This document shows, piece by piece, positions 1 to 9,879 of a stretch of DNA of 64,000 nucleotides. Position numbers and translations under genes: made by a program. The stretch is from the NCBI RefSeq assembly GCF_014154935.1, contig NZ_JACEHH010000011.1, positions 124,001-188,000 of the forward strand, written 5' to 3'. The first letter of the stretch is position 1. Every line of letters begins with the position of its first letter. The notes under the pieces are model-generated. The model saw only the letters and a program-made list of their open reading frames with translations. It was not told the DNA's origin and made no database searches. Source of the DNA: Stieleria mannarensis (GTDB lineage: Bacteria > Planctomycetota > Planctomycetia > Pirellulales > Pirellulaceae).

Positions 1-725
1 CGCTGTATTTGGATCTGACGGCCATGGAAAACTTGGAGTTCTATGCGGGGGTGTATGGATTGTTTCCCACGCAGCGCAGCAAACGCATCGCGGAGTTGGT
101 TGAACAGGTCGGGTTGCAAGGACACCAGCGTCGATTGACCGGCGATCTACCGATGGGCATCCGGCAACGACTGGCGCTCGCCTGCGCGCTCGTCCATCGA
201 CCGCGAGTCATCTTTTTGGACGAACCGACCTCCGGCGTCGATGTAATCGGGCGGCGACAGTTCTGGGAAATCCTGGTGCGTTTGGCCAGACAGGACGGCG
301 TGGCGATTTTGGTGACCACGCACTACATGGCCGAAGCCGAACGCTGCGACGACCTGGCATTGATGTACGCCGGACGTGTGGTCGCATCGGGGACGCCCGC
401 GAAACTGCGTGACCAGTTGCACCGCCGCCGCGGAACCCCGCTGGCGATTGCCACCTCGTCACCGATGCGATCGCTCCGCCTTGCCCGTGAGCACGGATTT
501 CCCCGGGCCGCGATCCTGGGACGGACCCTGCGGCTGCTGACCACCGACATCCAGCGTGACCAACGTCGGTTGGCCGAGCTATTCCGCGACGCAAAGATCG
601 CGGTCACCGATTGGCGACACGATGACATCGCGATGGAAGACGTTTTCGTCGACTCGATTCTGACGCAAGAGGAATCGCTCGGGCAGGCGCCTGGACAAAC
701 TTTTCCAGCAGCGGAGCGGGGCTGA
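1..725 (+). CDS. ABC transporter ATP-binding protein, 5' truncated by the window
   Basis: This is the C-terminal part of an ABC exporter ATPase. The frame is open to base 1, and the first TTG (position 9) is internal to the gene, so Walker A lies upstream of the window. Walker B and the D-loop are clear (VIFLDEPTSGVD), followed by the switch histidine in TTHYMAEAERC. The signature region reads LPMGIRQRLALA instead of a canonical LSGGQ, which I associate with the RbbA/YhiH-like branch of ABC-2 ATPases. After residue 130 comes the usual C-terminal domain ending in a 'MEDVFV' segment. The stop overlaps the next start (TGATG), so it is translationally coupled to the two permeases. Substrate unknown; drug or lipid export is typical for the family. 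Confidence 0.93.
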   Translation, partial: LYLDLTAMENLEFYAGVYGLFPTQRSKRIAELVEQVGLQGHQRRLTGDLPMGIRQRLALACALVHRPRVIFLDEPTSGVDVIGRRQFWEILVRLARQDGVAILVTTHYMAEAERCDDLALMYAGRVVASGTPAKLRDQLHRRRGTPLAIATSSPMRSLRLAREHGFPRAAILGRTLRLLTTDIQRDQRRLAELFRDAKIAVTDWRHDDIAMEDVFVDSILTQEESLGQAPGQTFPAAERG

Positions 726-1879
726 TGAATTTCCGACGCGTTGTCACATTGGCGGTCAAAGAAGCACGTGAGATCACGCGTGACCGGTTGCTTTTCACGC
801 TCGCCTTCCTGATGCCTCCGGTGATGATGGTCGTGATCGGGTTCGGTGTGAATACGGATGTCCGCGAGATCCCGATCGTCATCTTGGACTTCGACCGCAC
901 GTCGTCCAGTCGCGAACTGGCGTACAAGTTCAAGGACTCGCAGTACTTTGATTTCATCGGTTACGTCCGTCACCGGAATGAGATTCAGCGTTTGATTACC
1001 GACAGCAAAGCCCGTGCGGCGATTGTCATTCCGCCACGATTTCACGAGCGTTTGCGATCCGGAAGACCAGCCGAAGTCCAAACCATCATCGACGGCGCGA
1101 TCCCGGCCCGAGCCGAGACCGTCGGCAGCTATGTCTCGGCGGTGATCGCTTCATTCAGTCAGCGTCAGGTCACCGACCACCTGGCATTCACGCAGGGCAT
1201 CCCCCCTGCCGCCGCGACCGCGCTCGCCAGTCCGGTCTCCCTGGAAACGCGTTTTCTGTACAACGAAGCCATGACCAGTCTCTGGGCGATCGGCCCCGGC
1301 TGCATCATGACCGTGCTGGCGTTCATTCCACCGATCATCGCCTCGGTCGGCGTCGTTCGTGAAAAAGAATGTGGCTCGATCGACAATGTTTATTCGTCGA
1401 CGTTGACGCGACCCGAGTTTGTGCTGGGAAAACTGATCCCCTACGTCGTGATCTCATCGATCAGTTTCTGCATGCTGTTTGCCACGACGCTGCTGGTCTT
1501 TCAAGTCCCCTTTCGCGGATCCCCGATCGCCTTTGCGGTGACCGGGATCTTGTACGTCACGTGCACCACCCTGCTGGGCATGATCATCTCGTTTTTCGTC
1601 CGCTCCCAGATCGCCGCGGTCATCTTGGCGGTCCTGGTGACGCTGATCCCGACGCTGCAATACTCCGGGATGATCGTTCCGCTTTCGTCGCTTTCGGATG
1701 CCGGAAGACTCCAAGCGAGAATGTTGCCGGCGAGCTACTTTTTCGAAGCGATTCAGGCATCCTTTTTGAAGGGCACCGGTTTCGTCGGTTTGGCGTCATC
1801 GATCACGGCGCTGGGGATTTATGCGCTGGTGCTCTACGCGCTGTGCTGTTTGAAGTTTAGCAAGAGGCCGAAATCATGA
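725..1879 (+). CDS. ABC-2 type transporter permease (first of two)
   Basis: A 384-residue inner-membrane permease of the ABC-2 (YhhJ-like) type. One N-terminal transmembrane segment (about residues 20-42, LLFTLAFLMPPVMMVVIGFG) is followed by a roughly 150-residue extracytoplasmic domain (IPIVILDFDRTSSSRELAYK...). Five or six C-terminal membrane helices follow from about residue 185. The motif VREKECGSIDNVYSSTLTRPEFVLGKLIPY before the second helix group is the conserved ABC-2 coupling segment. The ATG overlaps the upstream ATPase stop by one base, and the stop overlaps the next permease in ATGA. It presumably forms a heterodimeric channel with the next gene product, powered by the upstream ATPase. 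Confidence 0.92.
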   Translation: MNFRRVVTLAVKEAREITRDRLLFTLAFLMPPVMMVVIGFGVNTDVREIPIVILDFDRTSSSRELAYKFKDSQYFDFIGYVRHRNEIQRLITDSKARAAIVIPPRFHERLRSGRPAEVQTIIDGAIPARAETVGSYVSAVIASFSQRQVTDHLAFTQGIPPAAATALASPVSLETRFLYNEAMTSLWAIGPGCIMTVLAFIPPIIASVGVVREKECGSIDNVYSSTLTRPEFVLGKLIPYVVISSISFCMLFATTLLVFQVPFRGSPIAFAVTGILYVTCTTLLGMIISFFVRSQIAAVILAVLVTLIPTLQYSGMIVPLSSLSDAGRLQARMLPASYFFEAIQASFLKGTGFVGLASSITALGIYALVLYALCCLKFSKRPKS

Positions 1880-3021
1880 ACGATCATGGTGCACCGGTTC
1901 TGGTCTGGGCTTGGCGGCTGGGGGTCGTTTGTCGCAAAGAACTGGTTCAATTCTTGCGCAATTGGATTCTTGCCTTGTTCATGTTGTACGCGTTCACGAT
2001 CATGGCATACCAGAATGCAACGGCAATCAGCCGCGAACTGAAACACGCCAGTCTGGTCGTCATCGACAATGATCGCAGCCACGCTTCGCGGAGTCTGATC
2101 TATCGATTTCAACAACCGCAATTTCGAATCCACGAGCTATTGGAAAGCAGTCGCCACGGAATCGAGCGTCTGGACGATGGAGATGCGGCACTGGTTTTGG
2201 ACATCCCACAGCACTTCGATCGTGACCTGCAAAGTGGCCGTCCGACGCGTTTGCAACTGCAATTGGACGGAGCCGACTCGGCACGCGCCTATTTGGCGGC
2301 GAACTACGCCGGAAGCATCGTGCGGAAGTTCTCCGCCGACACCGTACAGAAACGATTTGACGATGAAACACTGCCGATCGTCCAAAACGACCAACGTGTT
2401 TGGTATAGCCCCAACCACGAAGAGACATTGTTTCTGGCGATCCAAGACCTGGCCCAACACATTTTTCTGTTTTCGATCCTGTTGCCGGCCTCCGCCCTTG
2501 CGCGAGAGAAAGAACGTGGGACGGTCGAGCAATTGCTGGTCTCACCACTGAGTCCGCTGCAAATCATGCTGGGAAAAATCGTACCGATGGTCGGCATCAT
2601 TTTGTTGGCCAGTGTCGTGACGTTGATCTTCATCATCGAGGGTGCGTTGGCGTTGAACGTGCGCGGCAATCTCGCGCTGTTCTTGGGCGTGACCGCTCTG
2701 TTTTCCGCTTCGGCTGCCGGCTTGGGGATTTCGATCGCCAGCCTGACCCGAAACATGGGGCAAGTCGGGATCGTCAGCATCACGTTGATGCCGATTCTTT
2801 TTATGCTGTCCGGCAGCGACACGCCGCCGGAAATGATGCCCGATGCCCTGTTGCCGATCATGTACCTTTCGCCCTTGCACCACTACTTGAACGCGGCGTT
2901 CGGAATCCTGATCAAGGGCGCCGACATCACAACCGTCTGGGACTCGATTCTGTACATGGCGATCCTCGGAGGTGGTGTGTTCGCCTTCAGCCTCGTTCGC
3001 TTTCGCCAAAGTTTCCGATGA
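1876..3021 (+). CDS. ABC-2 type transporter permease (second of two)
   Basis: A 381-residue permease with the same architecture as its upstream neighbour: an N-terminal membrane helix (about 28-47), a large periplasmic domain starting LVVIDNDRSHASRSLIYRF, then a C-terminal helix bundle. The coupling motif is ALAREKERGTVEQLLVSPLSPLQIMLGKI. The ATGA overlap with the upstream gene indicates translational coupling in a three-gene exporter operon. In E. coli the comparable yhiI-rbbA-yhhJ cluster starts with an HlyD-like adaptor; if that holds here, the adaptor lies left of the window. The two permeases differ in sequence and look like an ancient duplication. No terminator hairpin is obvious downstream. 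Confidence 0.92.
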   Translation: MNDHGAPVLVWAWRLGVVCRKELVQFLRNWILALFMLYAFTIMAYQNATAISRELKHASLVVIDNDRSHASRSLIYRFQQPQFRIHELLESSRHGIERLDDGDAALVLDIPQHFDRDLQSGRPTRLQLQLDGADSARAYLAANYAGSIVRKFSADTVQKRFDDETLPIVQNDQRVWYSPNHEETLFLAIQDLAQHIFLFSILLPASALAREKERGTVEQLLVSPLSPLQIMLGKIVPMVGIILLASVVTLIFIIEGALALNVRGNLALFLGVTALFSASAAGLGISIASLTRNMGQVGIVSITLMPILFMLSGSDTPPEMMPDALLPIMYLSPLHHYLNAAFGILIKGADITTVWDSILYMAILGGGVFAFSLVRFRQSFR

Positions 3022-3210
3022 ATCGGGACGCCGTCCTTGTTTTGCTCATCCCCGTCTATGCTGTTTCGGTGCAACACGGGCGAAATCGTCGCATCCGAAC
3101 AGGCCTGCAAATTCGTTGCCGGCGGATTTGTGTGCGCTGACCGGAGTGGCTAGGATCAAGGGCTTTCGTATCACTCTTGCACCCCCTGCCTGCCCCCTCG
3201 AGCCCCGCCA

Positions 3211-4881
3211 ATGACCGCTTCCGTGATGACTCGCCTTGGAAATTCCACCGGACCGACGTCTAGTCGATTGCGTCCGGTTTTATTGCTGCTTGCGTCGCTC
3301 TGCTGTGTCCTCACCGGTACATCGCTCGGTGTCGCCGCGACGACCGACCGGCCCAACATCGTGTTCATCTTTACCGATGACCACTGCACCCAAGCCCTCA
3401 GCGCCTATGACCCGACGCGGATCACGACGCCCAACATGGACCGGATCGCCCGCGAGGGGATGCGGTTCGACCGCTGCTATGTGACCAACGGAATCTGCGG
3501 CCCCAGCCGCGCGGTCATTCAAACCGGAAAGTACAGCCACCTGAACGGCTTCATCCGAAACGGTAATCGGTTCAATGGCGACCAACAGACGTTCCCCAAA
3601 CTGCTTCGCGCCGCCGGCTACCAAACCGCGGTGATCGGCAAATGGCACTTGGCGACCACGCCACAAGGCTATGACTACTACGACGTCTTGAAAGGCCAAG
3701 GCCCCTACTACAACCCGCCGATGATCACCGAGGGCGCCGACGGCCAACCGGTGACGCGGCCGCACACCGGTTACACGACGGAGATCATTACCGACAAGAC
3801 ACTCGCGTGGCTGAAAGAGGATCGCGATCCCGACAAGCCGTTCCTGGTGATGTACCAGCACAAGGCGCCCCACCGAAATTGGCGACCGGCGCCAAAGTAC
3901 CTGACGTGGCTGGACGACGTCACGATCCCCGAACCGGAAACGCTGTGGGACGACTACACCGGACGCACCCAATCGGCCGGCCGGCAAACGATGACGATCA
4001 AAAACCACTTGAACGCCAACGATCTGAAGCTGTCCGGCTACGGCAACATGAACGACCAACAAAAGGTCGCCTGGGACGCCGCCTACGGCCCCAAGAACAA
4101 GGCGTTTGAAGCTGCCAGGGATTCGATGACCGAGGAACAGATCATCAAGTGGAAGTACCAGCGTTACGTCAAAGATTACCTGCGCTGTGTCAAAAGCGTC
4201 GATGACGGAATCGGACAGGTCTTGGACTACCTGGACGAAAGCGGACTGGCCGACAACACCGTCGTGATCTACTCCTCCGACCAGGGCTGGTACCTGGGAG
4301 AACACGGTTGGTTCGACAAACGATGGATGTATGAAGAATCACTGCGCACGCCGTTACTGGTGCGCTGGCCCGGCAAGGTCGCCCCCGGATCGACCAACAA
4401 CGACATCGTCTCGAATCTGGATTTCGCCGAAACGTTCCTGGACCTTGCCGGCGTCGAAGTCCCCGCGGACATGCAAGGCCGCTCGCTCAAGCCGCTGCTG
4501 CGCGGCGAAACGCCCGATGATTGGCGTCAGGTGTTCTACTATCACTACTACGAAAACCCCGGGGCGCACAACGTCGCGCGTCACTACGGCGTGACCGATG
4601 GACGACACAAGCTGATTCACTATTACGCGCTCGAAGGCAAACGGATCGATGACTGGGAGTTGTTCGATTTGAAAGCCGACCCCAACGAGCTGCAAAGTGT
4701 TTACGGAAGCACCGACTACACGGGTGTCCAACAGCGGCTGATGAAACAACTGGCCGCGGCGAGAGAACAGTTTGGAGTGCCGGAAGATTCCGATCCGGGT
4801 TCGTCACGCCGCAACCGCCAACCCAACAACCGCCAGCCCAACAACCGCCAACCCAACAACCGCACGCGGAACAAGAAATAG
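3211..4881 (+). CDS. Exported sulfatase, N-acetylglucosamine-6-sulfatase-like
   Basis: A 556-residue type I (formylglycine) sulfatase that hydrolyses sulfate esters, probably on polysaccharides. The N-terminus has a hydrophobic export signal (about residues 20-43, [21 protein letters not shown]). The metal-binding start [10 protein letters not shown] follows at about 50. The modification motif is CGPSR with Cys96, which is converted to formylglycine by a sulfatase-modifying enzyme not in this window. The C-terminal part holds [16 protein letters not shown] and a conserved [10 protein letters not shown] segment, resembling the GlcNAc-6-sulfatase/mucin-desulfating branch (inferred). The protein ends in a basic Asn/Gln/Pro/Arg tail with a short tandem repeat absent from the fold. 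An in-frame ATG at 3226 is a possible alternative start. Confidence 0.93.
   Translation: MTASVMTRLGNSTGPTSSRLRPVLLLLASLCCVLTGTSLGVAATTDRPNIVFIFTDDHCTQALSAYDPTRITTPNMDRIAREGMRFDRCYVTNGICGPSRAVIQTGKYSHLNGFIRNGNRFNGDQQTFPKLLRAAGYQTAVIGKWHLATTPQGYDYYDVLKGQGPYYNPPMITEGADGQPVTRPHTGYTTEIITDKTLAWLKEDRDPDKPFLVMYQHKAPHRNWRPAPKYLTWLDDVTIPEPETLWDDYTGRTQSAGRQTMTIKNHLNANDLKLSGYGNMNDQQKVAWDAAYGPKNKAFEAARDSMTEEQIIKWKYQRYVKDYLRCVKSVDDGIGQVLDYLDESGLADNTVVIYSSDQGWYLGEHGWFDKRWMYEESLRTPLLVRWPGKVAPGSTNNDIVSNLDFAETFLDLAGVEVPADMQGRSLKPLLRGETPDDWRQVFYYHYYENPGAHNVARHYGVTDGRHKLIHYYALEGKRIDDWELFDLKADPNELQSVYGSTDYTGVQQRLMKQLAAAREQFGVPEDSDPGSSRRNRQPNNRQPNNRQPNNRTRNKK
4816..4863 (+). repeat. 15-bp tandem repeat encoding an NRQPN tail
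   Basis: Three copies of a 15-bp unit (CGCCAACCCAACAAC, one with A to G) plus a partial fourth encode RQPNN repeats at the C-terminus of the sulfatase, just before the last basic residues. Length changes in whole 15-bp steps would keep the frame. Confidence 0.9.
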
Positions 4882-4937
4882 CACCCGGGCAGTGCTGCAA
4901 AGGCGGAATGATTCGAGGCAGAATGATGGGGCGTTGA

Positions 4938-6452
4938 CTATCTCTTGACGCCCGGCTTCGTTTTCTTCCGTGGCTTGGGGGGATCGGGGATCGGTGGCGT
5001 TTCGGGACGGCGTTCCAACGGATCAAAGAAACGCATGTTCTTTCCGACGCGATCGTAATCGCCCAGATCCTCGCGCATGCCTTCGGCCAGGGCGAGCAAT
5101 CGCCGGACCACCTCGGGATTCGCGTGCGAAACGTCCGTCGTTTCGCCGAGGTCGTTTTCCAGGTCGATCAGGAACGGTTTTTCAAATCCGATGCGATCGG
5201 CCGGCGCGATGTGAACATTGCGGCTGAACGGAGCCGCCCCGAGCGGTTCTTTCTGCCGTGGCAGATGCAGTTTCCATTTGCCCTGACGGACCGCTTGAAG
5301 ATGAACTCGTAGATAGTAGAAGTAGGTTTTCTCTGGATCGGCCTGATCAAACTTGCCGTGAAAGAGGTGCCGGACGTCTTCGCCGTCGATGACACGATCC
5401 GAGGGGACTTCCGCGCCGGCCAAAGCGGCGATGGTCGGCAGCAGGTCCATGGTCGTGGCGATCGAATCACAGGTCGTTCCAGCGGGGACGCGTCCCGGCC
5501 CCCACAGAATCGCAGGCACACGCACGCCGCCTTCAAACGTCGATACCTTGCCGCTTCGCAGCGGACCGGCCGAACCGCCACGGTCGCCGCTCAGGTGCCC
5601 GTCCGCAAACCCTTTGTTCTTGTTCAACCAAGGTCCATTGTCGCTGGTGAACAGCACATAGGTGTTCTCGGCCAAGCCCAACTCGTTGATCGAATCCAGG
5701 AGTCGGCCGATGTTGAAATCGATTTCTTCGATCACGTCGCCATAGAGTCCCCGCGGGCTTTTCCCCTTGAACGCCGTGGACGCATCGAGCCGTGTGTGCG
5801 GCATCGTGTGCGGCAGGTAGACAAAAAACGGACGCTGTCGGTTCTTTTCGATAAACGCGATGGCTTCATCGGTGTAACGCCGCGTCAGCGTCGACATGTC
5901 GGACGCCGGTTCGATCAGTGTTTCGTTGCGGTACAGATTCACCACACGGTCGTTGCTGGTCGGTGTTCCGTAGAAATAGTCGAAACCCTGGCGGGTCGGG
6001 AACAGATCGATGAAGAAATCGGATTGGGAATGTTTCGCCAGGTCCCATTTTCCGAAACATGCGGTGGCATAGTCTTTCGTCTTCAGCACTTCGGCGATCG
6101 TGATTTCATCCTCGTGCAAAATCGGATGCACTTGTTTGACGTGACCTCGCTCGGCGACACGCATCGGATAACAACCGGTCATCAATGCGGCCCGCGACGG
6201 CCCGCAAATCGGCTGTGCATAAAAACTGGTGAACTTCATGCCTTGATCGGCCATCGCATCAAGCCGCGGTGTGTGAATCTCCGGCGATCCGAAACAGCCG
6301 ACATCCTGATACCCCTGGTCGTCGGTAAAGATGACCACGAAGTTGGGTCTGCCGCTACAAACGTCCGCCGGTTCCGCCGCCGACCCGGTCCGGGATGCGA
6401 TGGAAACGACCATGGCGAGTGCGGTGCAGCAGATTCGGGGGGCCGTTTGCAT
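4938..6452 (-). CDS. Exported sulfatase, arylsulfatase A-like
   Basis: A 504-residue type I sulfatase on the minus strand, converging with the upstream sulfatase (56 bp between stops). I chose the ATG at 6452 over the longer frame (ATG at 6506) because it places a normal signal peptide at the start: MQTAPRICC, a hydrophobic core, and a probable cleavage after GSA before AEP. The fold starts PNFVVIFTDDQGYQDVGCFG. The formylglycine motif is CGPSR with Cys83. The later motifs TSDNGPWL, GSAGPLRSGK and TFEGGVRVPAILWGPG are those of arylsulfatase A-like enzymes. The tail is basic (PKPRKKTKPGVKR). The substrate cannot be told; it differs from its neighbour, so the pair may remove different sulfate groups from one polymer. 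Confidence 0.92.
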   Translation of the reverse strand: MQTAPRICCTALAMVVSIASRTGSAAEPADVCSGRPNFVVIFTDDQGYQDVGCFGSPEIHTPRLDAMADQGMKFTSFYAQPICGPSRAALMTGCYPMRVAERGHVKQVHPILHEDEITIAEVLKTKDYATACFGKWDLAKHSQSDFFIDLFPTRQGFDYFYGTPTSNDRVVNLYRNETLIEPASDMSTLTRRYTDEAIAFIEKNRQRPFFVYLPHTMPHTRLDASTAFKGKSPRGLYGDVIEEIDFNIGRLLDSINELGLAENTYVLFTSDNGPWLNKNKGFADGHLSGDRGGSAGPLRSGKVSTFEGGVRVPAILWGPGRVPAGTTCDSIATTMDLLPTIAALAGAEVPSDRVIDGEDVRHLFHGKFDQADPEKTYFYYLRVHLQAVRQGKWKLHLPRQKEPLGAAPFSRNVHIAPADRIGFEKPFLIDLENDLGETTDVSHANPEVVRRLLALAEGMREDLGDYDRVGKNMRFFDPLERRPETPPIPDPPKPRKKTKPGVKR

Positions 6453-6561
6453 GATGATCCAATGGTTGCTGTCGGTGTCTCGACCGCGTTGTTTCTTCGG
6501 GGGCAACTAGCACGCCCGATGTTGTACGTGGCGGGGTGAAATGAGGCGTCCGTGGGGGGGG

Positions 6562-9500
6562 CTACGGACCGATTTGGCCGGGGATCAGCAACAGATCGGT
6601 GCCCCCGTAATCGCTGCCGAATTCTAGCATCATGCGGCGGCTTTGGTTTGCGATTTGCCAGCGATGGAGCATGCCGACCGCATTCTTGGGTTGGTAGAGC
6701 AGCCCGAGTCGTTGACGGGTCGGCAGATGCCAGACGTAGACGCGACCGTCGCGGCGACCTTCCAGTAAAGTGGTGCCGTCGTCACTGAGCTGCAGACGCG
6801 AAACTCCGTGAAACTGGTGTTTCTCAATCAGCACTTCTGCACTCCGGCGATCCATCACCAGCAACAGATTCTCGGCGATCATCCCCAGTCGCCGCGCACC
6901 TGAGTCCAGACAAAGGAAGGACACGCTGACATCGTTGGCGAGTTCGGTTCGCCTTCCCGAGCCAATATCGATTTCCAGGATCCGGCGCCCGGCGGCGTCG
7001 TCGACGATCAGCGTTTGGCCGCCATCGCACAGCCGCGGTGGCGCGTCGTGCTGGATCTCGAACTGGTTGACCAATTCATGCGAGCCCCATCGGTCGTTCG
7101 ACTTCCAGACGCACACCTGTGTCGCGGATCCCGCCACCAGTGTGTCAGCCTCGGCCGAGAACGCGAGATCGCGGTGCCCGGCCAGCGGCGATTTGATTTC
7201 GGCAATCACCTGCTGGTCGCCGGCCCTGACGACCGAGATCGTGTTCCCGCTCGCGACCGCGAACACGCCGTCGACGATCTCCGGTGAAAAGACGACATGA
7301 CGACTGGTAAAGGGGGATTGCTTCGTGCGGTGGACATGAGAGACGCGTCCCGTTTCCGGGATCAAATAGGTTGCCAACACCGAATCAGGCCGCCTGCGCA
7401 TCTCGGTCGATCGAACGTCATGTTGGTGCCAGCGGTGAATGTTGCCGTCCTGACCGCCGGAAATGAACGCGGTCTCGCCCGGCAAGGACGCAAGCGGCAA
7501 GCGAACGTCAGACGCCGGGCGATGGGCGAGGAACTTTGTAAAGATGCGACCGGTCACCGCGGCTCCTCCGTCGGACGGTGAAAGTTGGATCACTTGGATC
7601 TGGCCGTCGGAGAAGCTGATCCGCAACCACATGCCGTTGCCGGAGGCACAGATGGCGCGTGGATACGAGGTGTCCAGCGGCACTTGACCGATCAGTTTTC
7701 CGGTTTTGAAATCGAGGATGATCAAGGATTCTTTGAAGCGTTCGCCGGCGATGAGCCAGCGGTCGTCTTTCCCGGCGAAGCAAAGGGTCCGCACGTTTTT
7801 CAGCGGTTGGGTGTTGATGCTGCGGATCTTTTTGCCCGACCTCATGTCGTAGACGCAGATGTCCTTGCGGGTTGGGGCGATCAACCGGGTACTGTCGCGT
7901 GAAAACAGCAAACTTTCATGTCGATGGTCATTGGCGATGCGAAAGGCTTCGTTGCCGTCGGCGTCACCGACCCAGACCTCGCTGTAGCGGGCGCCGGCGG
8001 CCACATGCCGACCGTCGGGCGACCAGCGCAGCGTTTCGATGCCGGTTTCCAGCGGGGGCAAACGTCGAATCAGCGTGCCGTCGTCCAGGTTCCAAAAACA
8101 GATCGTTCCCAACTTGCTGCCGGTGACCGCGGTGTGGCCGTCGGGGGAGATTGCGACCGCGTGAGCCGGTTCGTTGTGGGTTCCGATCAATCGCCCGATC
8201 GCATCGGGTGCATTCAAATCCCAAAGCTTGACATCGCCGCGTTCGTCGACGCTCAATGCCCGCTGCCCGTCTCGCGTCGCTGCCAGCCCATTGACGGCCG
8301 ACGCATTGGCAAAGGATCCCCTCGTCGGACGCGTCGCGACGTTCATCAACAAGTGCGTCAGTTCGGGCGGCCGGGAGACTCCGTCGATCGACACCGGGTC
8401 GGATTGCAGATCGGTGGCCAATTCGTGCAGCCGCATCAGATTGCCGTCCTGCAGCGTTGTCAGGGCGCGTTGCAGCTTGAGTGCCTGGAGCAATTCGACC
8501 GCATGACGTTCGCGTTGCTCGCTCTCGCGTCGCGCCGCATCCACCGCCGCCATCTGCCACAGCGAAACGCCGGAGATGACGACCAGCGAGACCATCAGCA
8601 ACGCCAACATGCTCAGTTCGATGCGGTACTGCCGCGCCGTCTTGCCGAACCGATACGCCCAAGACGGCGGACATGCCTCCACCGGTTCGCCATCGAGGTA
8701 ACGCTGCACGTCGGCGGCGAACGCACTGGCCGACGGGTACCGCCGATCACGGTCCCGGTCGATCGCCTTCATCACGATCCAGTCGAGTTCCCGCTTGAGC
8801 AGTTTGGTGTGAAAACCCGCGCCGGGAACACGCTGGCTGGGCCGATCTGGCTCTCGTCGCACCAGCAGACTGTAAAACTGGTCGACCCCGATCCGCTTGA
8901 GCGTTTCTCGATCGATGGGCGTCGCGTCGGTCAACAGTTCATACAGCACCACCCCGATCGAATAAACGTCGACGCGCGTGTCGACGTCGTAGTTGGTCCG
9001 TTTGGCCTGCTCGGGCGCCATGTACAGCGGGGTCCCGATCAGCTGGGATCCATGGGTGACCAGCGTTCGTCCGCCCAGATCGCCACGGAGCGCCTTGGAG
9101 ACACCGAAATCGATCACCTTGATCACCGGTTTGCCGTCCTGGTTCATGACCAGAACATTGGTGGGTTTCAGGTCGCGGTGGATCACACCCCGCTGATGCG
9201 CATGATGGACTGCCATGCAAAGGTCGACGCACAGCTCCAGCCGCTGGCGCAAATTCAAATCGTGCTGTTTGCAATAGTCGGTGATGGGGATGCCGCGAAC
9301 CAGTTCCATCACAAAGTAGGGACGCCCTCGCTCGGTCGTGCCGCTTTCAAAAACCTTGGCGATGTTCGTGTGGTCCATCATCGCCAGCGCCTGACGCTCG
9401 CCGCGAAAACGCGCGATCACTTCTTCGGAATCCATCCCCGGCTTGATCACTTTGACCGCGACTTCACGACGGATCGGCGCGAGCTGTTCGGCCAGGTAAA

Positions 9501-9876
9501 CCGTTCCCATCCCGCCTTCACCGATCACCCGCACCAGGTTGTAGGAGGGAATCGAAGGCGGGGTGAATTGGCCGCAGTCTTGAATCTCGGTGGGGGTGTC
9601 GGAGGTTACCGACGGGTTGGTGCTGGCGTGTGTCAATCGATTCAGCAAGTCCGTTTGTTTTCCACCTGAATCATCACCTTCGGAGGCAACAGCACGATGC
9701 AAGAGATGATTTGGTTGCTCCCGCCGCGCCTGTAACAATCGCTCGACCCGCTCCCGCAACACCACATCGTCGCCGCATTGCTCGGCGAGAAACGATCGCT
9801 GCGACGCTTCGTCCGCCAGCGCGATCGCTTGCTCGTAAAGGCGGCGGGCCGGCGGAGGGGCGGGTCGGCGATTCAT
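6562..9876 (-). CDS. Membrane Ser/Thr protein kinase with C-terminal WD40-like propeller
   Basis: A 1104-residue Hanks-type kinase typical of planctomycetes. Residues 1-60 are helical (YEQAIALADEASQRSFLAEQ). The kinase domain spans about 112-400: glycine loop GEGGMGTVY (119-127), catalytic Lys142 in VAVKVIKPG, HRDLKPTN with Asp235, DFG at 256-258, and the APE motif in YMAPEQ. One membrane helix (about 421-441) separates it from a C-terminal half with WD40-like blades such as AHAVAISPDGHTAVTGSKLGT and GIETLRWSPDGRHVAAG. All catalytic residues are present, so it should be active. The start lies 3 bp after the stop of the sigma factor gene, forming an operon; by analogy the pair links a sensed signal to transcription. 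Confidence 0.95.
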   Translation of the reverse strand: MNRRPAPPPARRLYEQAIALADEASQRSFLAEQCGDDVVLRERVERLLQARREQPNHLLHRAVASEGDDSGGKQTDLLNRLTHASTNPSVTSDTPTEIQDCGQFTPPSIPSYNLVRVIGEGGMGTVYLAEQLAPIRREVAVKVIKPGMDSEEVIARFRGERQALAMMDHTNIAKVFESGTTERGRPYFVMELVRGIPITDYCKQHDLNLRQRLELCVDLCMAVHHAHQRGVIHRDLKPTNVLVMNQDGKPVIKVIDFGVSKALRGDLGGRTLVTHGSQLIGTPLYMAPEQAKRTNYDVDTRVDVYSIGVVLYELLTDATPIDRETLKRIGVDQFYSLLVRREPDRPSQRVPGAGFHTKLLKRELDWIVMKAIDRDRDRRYPSASAFAADVQRYLDGEPVEACPPSWAYRFGKTARQYRIELSMLALLMVSLVVISGVSLWQMAAVDAARRESEQRERHAVELLQALKLQRALTTLQDGNLMRLHELATDLQSDPVSIDGVSRPPELTHLLMNVATRPTRGSFANASAVNGLAATRDGQRALSVDERGDVKLWDLNAPDAIGRLIGTHNEPAHAVAISPDGHTAVTGSKLGTICFWNLDDGTLIRRLPPLETGIETLRWSPDGRHVAAGARYSEVWVGDADGNEAFRIANDHRHESLLFSRDSTRLIAPTRKDICVYDMRSGKKIRSINTQPLKNVRTLCFAGKDDRWLIAGERFKESLIILDFKTGKLIGQVPLDTSYPRAICASGNGMWLRISFSDGQIQVIQLSPSDGGAAVTGRIFTKFLAHRPASDVRLPLASLPGETAFISGGQDGNIHRWHQHDVRSTEMRRRPDSVLATYLIPETGRVSHVHRTKQSPFTSRHVVFSPEIVDGVFAVASGNTISVVRAGDQQVIAEIKSPLAGHRDLAFSAEADTLVAGSATQVCVWKSNDRWGSHELVNQFEIQHDAPPRLCDGGQTLIVDDAAGRRILEIDIGSGRRTELANDVSVSFLCLDSGARRLGMIAENLLLVMDRRSAEVLIEKHQFHGVSRLQLSDDGTTLLEGRRDGRVYVWHLPTRQRLGLLYQPKNAVGMLHRWQIANQSRRMMLEFGSDYGGTDLLLIPGQIGP

Positions 9877-9879
9877 GGG

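Noticed and set aside
5358-6539. 393-codon plus-strand frame antisense to the second sulfatase
   Set aside because: The sulfatase motifs on the minus strand are unmistakable; this is a shadow.
7918-9669. 583-codon plus-strand frame antisense to the kinase gene
   Set aside because: A GC-rich antisense shadow without domains; the minus-strand kinase has all its motifs.
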